The position numbers and the translations under genes were made by a program. This document shows positions 18,975-26,296 of a stretch of DNA of 38,186 bases, piece after piece. Within the stretch, counting starts at the first letter, position 1; every line of letters begins with the position of its first letter. Source of the stretch: Candidatus Omnitrophota bacterium (GTDB taxonomy: Bacteria > Omnitrophota > Gorgyraeia > Aquiviventales > Aquiviventaceae); the NCBI GenBank assembly GCA_016190215.1, contig JACPRA010000009.1:1-38186 (forward strand), in the 5' to 3' direction. Under the pieces are notes generated by a model. The model saw only the letters and a list, made by a program, of their open reading frames with translations, searched no databases and was not told the origin of the DNA.

Positions 18975-19687
18975 TCCTCATTTTTCTCGTCGCGCTGGTG
19001 TACGCCTCGGTCGGCCAGGGCGGCGCGTCAGGCTATCTCGCCGCCATGACGCTCCTGGAGTATGCGCCCGCGTTCATGGCCTCGAGCGCGCTGATCCTGA
19101 ACCTCTTCGTCGCCGGGACGGCCTGGCTGATGTTCCGGCGCGCCGGCCATGGGTCGCGGGAACTGCTCTGGCCCTTCGTCGCCGGATCGGTGCCGGCCGC
19201 GCTCCTCGGCGGGTGGCTGCCGGTGTCGCCGCGGACGTACGGCGGGCTCCTGGCGCTCGCCCTGGTGGTGGCGGCCGTCCGCCTCTGGCTGCCGGCGGCG
19301 CAACCGCCCCGGCGGCTGAACCCGCCGACGAGGCTCGCCGCCGGCCTCATCGGAGCGGCGATCGGCTTGGTTTCCGGCATCGTGGGCGTCGGCGGCGGCA
19401 TCTTCCTCAGCCCCCTGCTGATCCTGCTGGGCTGGGCGGATCCGAAGCGCTCCGCCGCCGCTTCCGCCGGGTTCATCGTCGTCAACTCGGCCGCCGGGCT
19501 CGCGGGGCGGGTCGCGGCCGGGCGGCTCCTGATCGGAACGTGCTGGCCCTTGATCGGCGCGGCATTCCTGGGGGGCCTGGTTGGTTCGCGATTGGGGGCG
19601 CACCGATTTTCGGGCCTGTGGATGCGGCGCCTGCTTGCCGGCGTGCTGGCCGTCGCCGCCGGCAAATTGGCGGTCGCGCATGGTTGA
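18953..19687 (+). CDS. TauE/SafE family sulfite exporter-like permease
   Basis: Multi-TM; VALVYASVGQGGASGYLAAMTLLEYAP...GIVGVGGGIFLSPLLILLGWADPKRSAAASAGFIVVNSAAGLAGR. Confidence 0.85.
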   Translation: MPSLTLLILIFLVALVYASVGQGGASGYLAAMTLLEYAPAFMASSALILNLFVAGTAWLMFRRAGHGSRELLWPFVAGSVPAALLGGWLPVSPRTYGGLLALALVVAAVRLWLPAAQPPRRLNPPTRLAAGLIGAAIGLVSGIVGVGGGIFLSPLLILLGWADPKRSAAASAGFIVVNSAAGLAGRVAAGRLLIGTCWPLIGAAFLGGLVGSRLGAHRFSGLWMRRLLAGVLAVAAGKLAVAHG

Positions 19688-20027
19688 GATCATCGCGGTC
19701 ATCCGGCGGAAGCGCCGGACGGCGACCACCGCGGAATTGGAACGCATCCGCTGCGCCGGCTACTCCCAGTGGTCCGTCTTGGGCCGGGGCCGTGAGCGGG
19801 GGCTGCGGGACGCCGGCGGGGGTGCCGGCGTGCCCTTTCTGCCGAAGACGCTGTTCCATCTCGTCGTCGAGGATGCCGACGCGGCGGAAACCATCGAAGC
19901 CCTCATCCGCGCCAACCAGACCGGCGAGTTCGGAGACGGGCGGATTTTCGTCCTTGAGGCCGAGCAGGCGTACCGAATTTCCACTGGGGAACACGGACCG
20001 TGGCGACAGGTGACAAGTGACAGGTAA
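19680..20027 (+). CDS. NifI2-like PII family protein (second pair)
   Basis: MVEIIAVIRRKRRTATTAELERIRCAGYSQWSVLGRGRERGLRD...VPFLPKTLFHLVVEDADAAETIEALIRANQTGEFGDGRIFVLEAEQAYRISTGE; stop codon inside heptamer array. Confidence 0.85.
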   Translation: MVEIIAVIRRKRRTATTAELERIRCAGYSQWSVLGRGRERGLRDAGGGAGVPFLPKTLFHLVVEDADAAETIEALIRANQTGEFGDGRIFVLEAEQAYRISTGEHGPWRQVTSDR

Positions 20028-20064
20028 CATGTCACATGTAACTTGTTGCGTGTCACGTGTCGCG
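20002..20064. repeat. Degenerate heptamer inverted array (9 heptamers)
   Basis: GGCGACA GGTGACA AGTGACA GGTAACA TGTCACA TGTAACT TGTTGCG TGTCACG TGTCGCG. Confidence 0.88.
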
Positions 20065-20086
20065 ATCTGAGGAGGGTGTCGCGGTT

Positions 20087-20404
20087 ATGAAACTGATTAA
20101 AGCCGTCATCCGGCCGGATAAAGAAGCCGAGGTCGTCCGGCGGCTCGAGGAGGCCGGCTTGCCGGCCCTCACGAAGTGGGATGTGCTCGGCCGCGGCCGG
20201 CAGCGGGGCATCCAAGTGGGGGCGACGGTCTACGGGGAGCTCCCCAAGCTCTGTGTGATGCTGGTCGTTGAGGACAGCGAGGCGGCGAAGGCCCTCGAGG
20301 CGATCATGAGCGCCGCCAGGACCGGCCATCCGGGCGACGGCCGGATCTTCGTCAGCGAGGTCAAAACAGCGTACACGATCCGCACCGGAAAATCGGATGC
20401 GTAA
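20087..20404 (+). CDS. NifI1-like PII family protein (second pair)
   Basis: MKLIKAVIRPDKEAEVVRRLEEAGLPALTKWDVLGRGRQRGIQVGATVYGELPKLCVMLVVEDSEAAKALEAIMSAARTGHPGDGRIFVSEVKTAYTIRTG. Confidence 0.9.
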   Translation: MKLIKAVIRPDKEAEVVRRLEEAGLPALTKWDVLGRGRQRGIQVGATVYGELPKLCVMLVVEDSEAAKALEAIMSAARTGHPGDGRIFVSEVKTAYTIRTGKSDA

Positions 20405-20408
20405 CAAA

Positions 20409-20497
20409 GGAAACGAGTGATGAATTGTGAATGGCGAATGCTGAAGGATGACTGAAAATATGTGTTCAGCATTCATGATTCAGCATTCATCATTTCC
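20409..20497. repeat. GAAT+NNN heptamer inverted array
   Basis: Arms 20418-20445 and 20465-20492 (inverted) match 23/28; all 5 differences fall in the variable trimers between conserved GAAT tetramers. Confidence 0.85.
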
Positions 20498-20512
20498 TAA
20501 AGGAGGCGGACA

Positions 20513-21739
20513 ATGCGGCTGAAGGATTTTGCGAAAAGCGGACACCCGCCGACGCTGTTCTCGGCGTTTCTGTACTTCGACATCAGCTTCATGGTGTGGG
20601 TGCTTATCGGCGTGCTCGGCGTCCACATCGCGGGCAGCTTCGGGCTCACCGCGAGCCAGAAAGGCTTGCTGGTGGCCATTCCGATCCTAGGAGGCTCGCT
20701 GGTGCGGATTCCCCTCGGCGTGCTGGTGGACCGCATCGGCCCGAAACGGACCGGCATCCTGGGCCAGCTCCTGGTGATGCTTCCCCTGGCGTGGGCGTGG
20801 CTGTTCGGGCACAGCTTCCACGAGTTCCTGGCGCTCGGGCTGCTGCTGGGGATTGCGGGGGGCAGTTTCGCCGTGGCCTTGCCGCTGGCCAGCCGGTGGT
20901 ATCCGCCGCAGCACCAGGGCTTGGCGATGGGCATTGCCGGCGCCGGGAACAGCGGCACCGTGCTGGCCGCGCTGTTGGCGCCGCGCCTGGCTGAGCGCGT
21001 CGGCTGGCATAACGTGTTCGGCTTGGCGCTCATCCCCGTCGTGGCGACGCTGCTGCTCTATAGCCTCCTGGCGAAGGAAAGCCCGTCCCAGCCCGCGCCC
21101 AAACCGCTGCGGGATTACTTGGGCCTGTGCCGCGAGCGCGACACGTGGTGGTTCTGCCTCTTTTACAGCTTCACGTTCGGCGGCTTCGTGGGCCTGGCGA
21201 GCTTCCTGACGATCTTCTTCCACGACCAGTACGGCCTCGCGAAAGTGATGGCCGGCAACTTCACGGCCCTGTGCGTCTTCGCCGGGAGCTTCCTGCGCCC
21301 GGTCGGCGGCTACCTGGCGGACCGCTTCGGCGGCACGCGCATGCTGGCCGTCCTCTTCGCGTGCGCCTCCGTCGGCCTCATCGCCGTCGGCACGCTGCCC
21401 CCCTTGTGGCTGGTCACCACGCTGCTATTCTTCGTGATGGCGGTCCTGGGGATGGGGAACGGGTCGGTGTTCCAGTTGGTCCCGCAGCGTTTTCGGAAGG
21501 AAATCGGCGTGGCGACGGGCGTGGTGGGGGCCGCCGGCGGGATGGGCGGATTTTTCCTGCCGTCGTTCCTGGGGGTGTTGAAAGATTGGACCGGGTCGTA
21601 CGGGTCAGGGTTCCTCTGCTTTGGTGTTGCCGGCCTGGTGTGCTTAGGGCTGCTGCGCGTCGTCCGGCAAGGGTGGCATCTCTCCTGGCTGTCCACCGCC
21701 CTCGAGGCGATGCGCGCGCAACCGCAGCCGGAACCGTGA
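20513..21739 (+). CDS. MFS nitrate/nitrite transporter (NarK/NasA-type permease)
   Basis: MRLKDFAKSGHPPTLFSAFLYFDISFMVWVLIGVLGVHIAGSFGLTASQKGLLVAIPILGGSLVRIPLGVLVDRIGPKRTG...NGSVFQLVPQRFRKEIGVATGVVGAAGGMGGFFLP. Confidence 0.93.
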   Translation: MRLKDFAKSGHPPTLFSAFLYFDISFMVWVLIGVLGVHIAGSFGLTASQKGLLVAIPILGGSLVRIPLGVLVDRIGPKRTGILGQLLVMLPLAWAWLFGHSFHEFLALGLLLGIAGGSFAVALPLASRWYPPQHQGLAMGIAGAGNSGTVLAALLAPRLAERVGWHNVFGLALIPVVATLLLYSLLAKESPSQPAPKPLRDYLGLCRERDTWWFCLFYSFTFGGFVGLASFLTIFFHDQYGLAKVMAGNFTALCVFAGSFLRPVGGYLADRFGGTRMLAVLFACASVGLIAVGTLPPLWLVTTLLFFVMAVLGMGNGSVFQLVPQRFRKEIGVATGVVGAAGGMGGFFLPSFLGVLKDWTGSYGSGFLCFGVAGLVCLGLLRVVRQGWHLSWLSTALEAMRAQPQPEP

Positions 21740-21742
21740 GGA

Positions 21743-21798
21743 GCGCGACACGTGACACGTAACAAGTTACATGTCACCTGTCACATGTTACATGTGAC
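21743..21798. repeat. Degenerate heptamer inverted array (8 heptamers)
   Basis: GCGCGAC ACGTGAC ACGTAAC AAGTTAC ATGTCAC CTGTCAC ATGTTAC ATGTGAC. Confidence 0.88.
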
Positions 21799-23095
21799 AG
21801 GATGTGTGCTGGCCCTCAGCCTCCTCGCCGCCGGCCGCGCGGCCGCCGAGGCGCCGCCGGAACAGTCGGCCGCCCCGCGACCGTTCGCCTTCACCGCCGG
21901 CGGGGAGGTGCGTTACCGGCTTGAGCTGCGGGACGACTTTACGTTCAACGACGACGCGTATGAGGACGACGCCGTCCATCTTCTGCGCACGCGCCTCCAC
22001 TTCGACCTGAAGGCGGGAACGCTCGCACGGCTCTTCGTCCAAGGCCAAGACGCGGAGAGCTTCGCCGGCAGCGGCCTGAACCGGACCAATACGTCCATCA
22101 ATCGGCTCGACCTGCGCCAGCTCTTCGTCGAGCTCAAAAGCCCGGTGGAGGCGCTTCCCGCCACGCTGAAAATCGGCCGCCAAGAGCTGGTCTACGGCGA
22201 CCAGCGGTTCGTCGGCGCCTTCGACTGGTCCAACGTGGCGCGCGTCTTCGACGCGGTCAAAGCGAGCTGGGCCCCTGCCGCATGGGCGCAACTCGATGGT
22301 TGGTTCAGCCAAGTGGTGCTGACGGATCGCGTCCGGCCGGATTCGGCGGACCATGGAGAAAGTTTCTACGGCCTCTACGGCGCGTTCAAGCCGATCACGA
22401 ACCACAGCTTGGACGCCTTCCTCTTCGTCCGCCACGACCGCGACAACGAGCTGCGCGGGGAGATCACCAGCCGTCGCGGCCAGCTCAAGGAATACACGGT
22501 CGGCTCCCGGTTCAAGGGTAAGCGCGGCGCGTGGGATTACGGGGTGGAAGGGGCGTGGCAATTCGGCTCGCGCGCCCATGAGGACATCCGGGCCTGGGCC
22601 TGGCACCAGGAGCTGGGCTATACCTTCGCGGAGGCGCCGTGGAGCCCCCGCCTGGGGATGGAATACAACCACGGTTCCGGCGATGAGGACACCGGCGACG
22701 GGACGGTCGGCAGCTTCGACAACCTCTTCCCCACGAACCATCCCTACTACGGCTACATGGATGTCGCCGGCCTCCGTAATCTGGACCACCTCGAGGCGAA
22801 CCTGACCCTCAAGCCGGCGAAGCCGCTGACGGTCCTGGCAAAGTACCACTGGTTCTTCCTCGACACGAACAAGAGCGCCTGGTTCAACGCCGGCCAGGGC
22901 GTCATCCGCGCCGCGGGGGCGAGCGCCAGCGAGACGTTGGGCCAGGAGGCGGATTTCTTGGTGAAGTGGCAGGTCAACCAACATGTTGACACGTTGCTGG
23001 GCTACTCGCACTTCCATGCCGGCGCCTTCGCGCGGGACACCGGCGCCCACGATGACGCGAACTTCGCCTATTGGCAAACCACGGTGAAATTCTAA
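21785..23095 (+). CDS. Outer-membrane porin, alginate-export (AlgE)-like
   Basis: Signal MLHVTGCVLALSLLAAGRAAA; EVRYRLELRDDFTFND...KIGRQELVYGDQRFVGAFDWSNVARVFDAVK...; terminal aromatic-rich strand ANFAYWQTTVKF. ORF is open from 21752. Confidence 0.82.
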   Translation: MLHVTGCVLALSLLAAGRAAAEAPPEQSAAPRPFAFTAGGEVRYRLELRDDFTFNDDAYEDDAVHLLRTRLHFDLKAGTLARLFVQGQDAESFAGSGLNRTNTSINRLDLRQLFVELKSPVEALPATLKIGRQELVYGDQRFVGAFDWSNVARVFDAVKASWAPAAWAQLDGWFSQVVLTDRVRPDSADHGESFYGLYGAFKPITNHSLDAFLFVRHDRDNELRGEITSRRGQLKEYTVGSRFKGKRGAWDYGVEGAWQFGSRAHEDIRAWAWHQELGYTFAEAPWSPRLGMEYNHGSGDEDTGDGTVGSFDNLFPTNHPYYGYMDVAGLRNLDHLEANLTLKPAKPLTVLAKYHWFFLDTNKSAWFNAGQGVIRAAGASASETLGQEADFLVKWQVNQHVDTLLGYSHFHAGAFARDTGAHDDANFAYWQTTVKF

Positions 23096-23106
23096 CCCCC
23101 GCGCCG

Positions 23107-25299
23107 ATGCCGTCTCCTGAGCGCGTCACCATGCAGGTGGTCCAAGACACCGGGGAGATCATTGAAACCCCGCTCACCCCGGAGGATCTGGCCCTCTCCT
23201 GGAAGAAAAGCGTCTGCCCGTACTGCGGGGTCGGCTGCGGCGTCCTGGTGGGCAGTAAAACAGGGCGCGTCCTCAAGGTGCGCGGCGACCACAATCATCC
23301 CGCGAACCACGGCCTGCTCTGCGGCAAAGGCGCCACCCTGCCGCAGATGGTGCACACGCCGGACCGGCTTGCCCATCCCATGATGCGCACAGCGCGCCAG
23401 GCCGGCTTGCAGCCGGCCTCCTGGGACGACGCGCTGGGGCGGATCGCCGCGGAGTGGCGGCGGATCATCCGCGATCACGGCCCGAATGCCGTGGCCTTTT
23501 ACGTCTCCGGCCAGCTGCTTACCGAAGACTACTACGTCGTCAACAAGCTCGCCAAAGGGTTCCTCGGCACCAACAACGTGGATTCGAACTCGCGCCTGTG
23601 CATGGCCAGCGCCGTGTCCGGCTACATGACCTCGCTCGGGGCGGATGCCCCGCCGGGCTGCTACGCCGACATCGAGCTGGCGGATTGCTTCCTGCTGATC
23701 GGCACCAACACCGCGGCCTGCCATCCGGTCACGTTCGAGCGGATCCGCCGCCGCAAACTGCGCGCGCCCGGCCGGGTGAAGGTGCTCGTCGCGGACCCGC
23801 GCAAGACCCGCACCGCCGACATCGCCGATATCTACCTGCCGATCCGGCCCGGCACTGACGTCGCACTGCTCAACGCGATGCTGCACGTCCTCGTCCGAGA
23901 CGGCTTGACCGACGCGCGCTACATCCAGCGGCACACCAGCGGCTGGGACGCCATCGCCGCACTCGTCGAGCAGTATCCGCCGGAGCGGGCGGCTGAGCTT
24001 TGCGGGGTGGCGGCTGATGCCATCATCGCCGCGGCCCGGCTCTTCGGGCGCGCCCGGGCGGCGATGAGCTTCTGGAGCATGGGGCTGAACCAATCCACCC
24101 ACGGCACCGCCAAGAACAACGGCGTCATCAATCTCCATATGGCCACGGGTCAGATCGGCCGTCCCGGTGCGGGCCCCTTCTCGCTGACGGGCCAGCCCAA
24201 TGCGATGGGCGGACGCGAAACCGGCGGGCTCGCCCACCTGTTGCCGGGGCATCGGTTGGTGGCCGACGAATCGCACCGCCGGGCGGTCGAAACCCTCTGG
24301 GGGCTGCCGGCGGGCCGCATCAGCCCCACGCCAGGCCTCACGGCGGTGGATCTGTTCAAGCAGATGGCGGAGGGCCGCGTGAAGAGCGTGTGGATCCTTT
24401 GCACCAACCCGATGGTGTCTATGCCGAACCTCTCCCTGGCCCGGCGCGCGCTGGAGCAGGCCGAGCTGGTCATCGTCAACGACATCTATCACCCCACCGA
24501 AACCACGCAACTGGCCGACGTGCTCCTGCCGGCCGCCCAGTGGTCGGAGCGGGACGGCACCGTCACCAACTCCGAGCGCTGCATCTCCTACCTGGAGCAG
24601 GCCATCGAGCCGCCAGGGGAGGCGCTGCCGGACTGGCAGATCCTGTGCCGGTTCGCGCAGATGATGGGGTGGGGAGAGGCCTTCGGGTTCGCGAATGCCG
24701 AGGCGGTGTACGAGGAATACAAATCGCTCACGCGCGGGCAGGACTTGGACATCGGCGGAGTCACGTACGACCGGCTCAAGCAGGGGCCGCTCCAGTGGCC
24801 CTGCCCGACGCCGCAGCACCGCTCCACCATGCGGCGGTACACCACCGGGGTCTTCAGCCACCCGGACGGCAAGGCGCGGTTCCTCGCCCACGAATATAAA
24901 GCGCCGGCCGAGCCGCCGGACGCGCAGTTTCCGATGGCGCTGACGACCGGCCGCGTGCGGGACCAGTGGCACACCATGACGCGCACCGGCAAGATCCCCG
25001 TCCTGATGAAGAAAGAGCCGGAGCCGTTCCTGGAGCTCCATCCTCAGGATGCCGCGCCGCTGGGCATCGGCGAGGGGGACCGGGTCACCGTCCGCTCCCG
25101 CCGAGGCGAGGCGTCGGCGAAGACCCGCCTCACGACGACGATCACGCCGGGCACCTGTTTCATGCCGTTTCATTGGGGCGGACTATGGGGCGAGGCCGTC
25201 GTCAACCAGGCAACGACCGACGCCTATGATCCGACCTCGAAGCAGCCGGAGCTGAAGTTCTGCGCGGTCCGACTTGAGAAAGTGACAAGTGACACGTGA
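23107..25299 (+). CDS. Assimilatory nitrate reductase catalytic subunit (molybdopterin oxidoreductase)
   Basis: [4Fe-4S] motif CPYCGVGCGVLVG...GLLCGKG; ...NSNRLCMASA-like region; ...DQWHTMTRTGKIPVLMKKEPEPFLELHP. Stop codon inside heptamer array. Confidence 0.92.
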   Translation: MPSPERVTMQVVQDTGEIIETPLTPEDLALSWKKSVCPYCGVGCGVLVGSKTGRVLKVRGDHNHPANHGLLCGKGATLPQMVHTPDRLAHPMMRTARQAGLQPASWDDALGRIAAEWRRIIRDHGPNAVAFYVSGQLLTEDYYVVNKLAKGFLGTNNVDSNSRLCMASAVSGYMTSLGADAPPGCYADIELADCFLLIGTNTAACHPVTFERIRRRKLRAPGRVKVLVADPRKTRTADIADIYLPIRPGTDVALLNAMLHVLVRDGLTDARYIQRHTSGWDAIAALVEQYPPERAAELCGVAADAIIAAARLFGRARAAMSFWSMGLNQSTHGTAKNNGVINLHMATGQIGRPGAGPFSLTGQPNAMGGRETGGLAHLLPGHRLVADESHRRAVETLWGLPAGRISPTPGLTAVDLFKQMAEGRVKSVWILCTNPMVSMPNLSLARRALEQAELVIVNDIYHPTETTQLADVLLPAAQWSERDGTVTNSERCISYLEQAIEPPGEALPDWQILCRFAQMMGWGEAFGFANAEAVYEEYKSLTRGQDLDIGGVTYDRLKQGPLQWPCPTPQHRSTMRRYTTGVFSHPDGKARFLAHEYKAPAEPPDAQFPMALTTGRVRDQWHTMTRTGKIPVLMKKEPEPFLELHPQDAAPLGIGEGDRVTVRSRRGEASAKTRLTTTITPGTCFMPFHWGGLWGEAVVNQATTDAYDPTSKQPELKFCAVRLEKVTSDT

Positions 25300-25308
25300 C
25301 AGGTGACA
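25281..25308. repeat. Short single-orientation heptamer array (AGTGACA AGTGACA CGTGACA GGTGACA)
   Basis: Four in-phase 7-mers at the nasA/moaA junction. Confidence 0.8.
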
Positions 25309-25313
25309 CTTCA

Positions 25314-26294
25314 ATGATTGATCAATTTGGACGACACATCACGTATCTGCGGATCTCGGTCATTGATAAGTGCAACCTGCGCTGCTTGTACTGCGTGCCG
25401 CACGGATGGGTGAACCGGAACCGGTTCGCGGACCTCTTGACCAACGAAGAGCTGCTGGCGCTGGCGGGGATCTTCGCGGAGCTGGGCATCCGCAAGATCC
25501 GCCTGACCGGCGGCGAGCCGCTGCTGCGGCCCGGCCTGGTCGAGTTGATCGCGCGCCTGGCCGCGCTTCCCGGCATCGAGCAGATCGCCATGTCCACCAA
25601 CGGCGTGCTGCTGGCGCGCTGGGCCGGCCGGCTCAAGCAGGCGGGGCTGCGCCGGCTCAACGTCAGCCTCGACACGCTCTCGCGGGAGACGTTCGCGCTG
25701 GTCACCGGCCAGGACCAATGGCAGGACGTCGTCGCCGGCATCCAGGCGGCGCAGGCGGAAGGGTTCGAGGCCGTCAAGATCAACACGGTCCTGATGAAGG
25801 GCGTCAACGATCATGAGATCCTGCCGCTGGTGGAGTTCGCCATCGCGCATCGGCTGGAGCTGCGGTTCATCGAATGGATGCCGACGAACCCCTTCACCAA
25901 CACCGAGCGCGAGGACCGCTTCCTCTCGAATGAGACGGCGCAGGCGGCCATCGAGCAGCGCTACCGCCTGATCGCGGACGACCCGGACCCCTCGTCCCCG
26001 GCCCGGAGCTTCCGAATCGAGGGGACCGGCGGACGGGTGGGGTTCATCAACCCGCTCTCCAACTATTTCTGCGCCCGGTGCAACCGCGTCCGCCTGAAGG
26101 TGAACGGCCGGATCAAGACGTGCCTCCATGGGCAGGAAGAATTGGACCTGAAAACCCTGCTGCGCTCCGGCGCGCCGCGCGAGGCAATCGCGCGCGAGAT
26201 CGCCACGACGGTATTTTTGCGCCCGGAGCAGCATTTTCTCAATCGCGCCGACGTCGCCCATCGCGATTTCGTCATGACGGAAGTGGGAGGATAA
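25314..26294 (+). CDS. moaA: GTP 3',8-cyclase MoaA
   Basis: Radical SAM CNLRCLYC; GG at C-terminus; CARCNRVRLKVNGRIKTCLHG. Confidence 0.95.
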   Translation: MIDQFGRHITYLRISVIDKCNLRCLYCVPHGWVNRNRFADLLTNEELLALAGIFAELGIRKIRLTGGEPLLRPGLVELIARLAALPGIEQIAMSTNGVLLARWAGRLKQAGLRRLNVSLDTLSRETFALVTGQDQWQDVVAGIQAAQAEGFEAVKINTVLMKGVNDHEILPLVEFAIAHRLELRFIEWMPTNPFTNTEREDRFLSNETAQAAIEQRYRLIADDPDPSSPARSFRIEGTGGRVGFINPLSNYFCARCNRVRLKVNGRIKTCLHGQEELDLKTLLRSGAPREAIAREIATTVFLRPEQHFLNRADVAHRDFVMTEVGG

Positions 26295-26296
26295 CG

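Noticed and set aside
17172-21798. Heptamer arrays as a CRISPR or simple microsatellites
   Set aside because: No constant 25-40 nt repeats or unique spacers, so not CRISPR; variable trimers, inverted arms and phase conservation are not expected of plain slippage microsatellites.
21788-23077. 429 aa minus-strand ORF opposite the porin
   Set aside because: Shadow ORF; the plus frame has signal peptide and beta-barrel features.
23092-25173. 693 aa minus-strand ORF opposite the nitrate reductase
   Set aside because: High-GC shadow ORF; composition rich in R/G/A/H without recognisable domains, and the plus-strand frame has clear molybdopterin oxidoreductase motifs.
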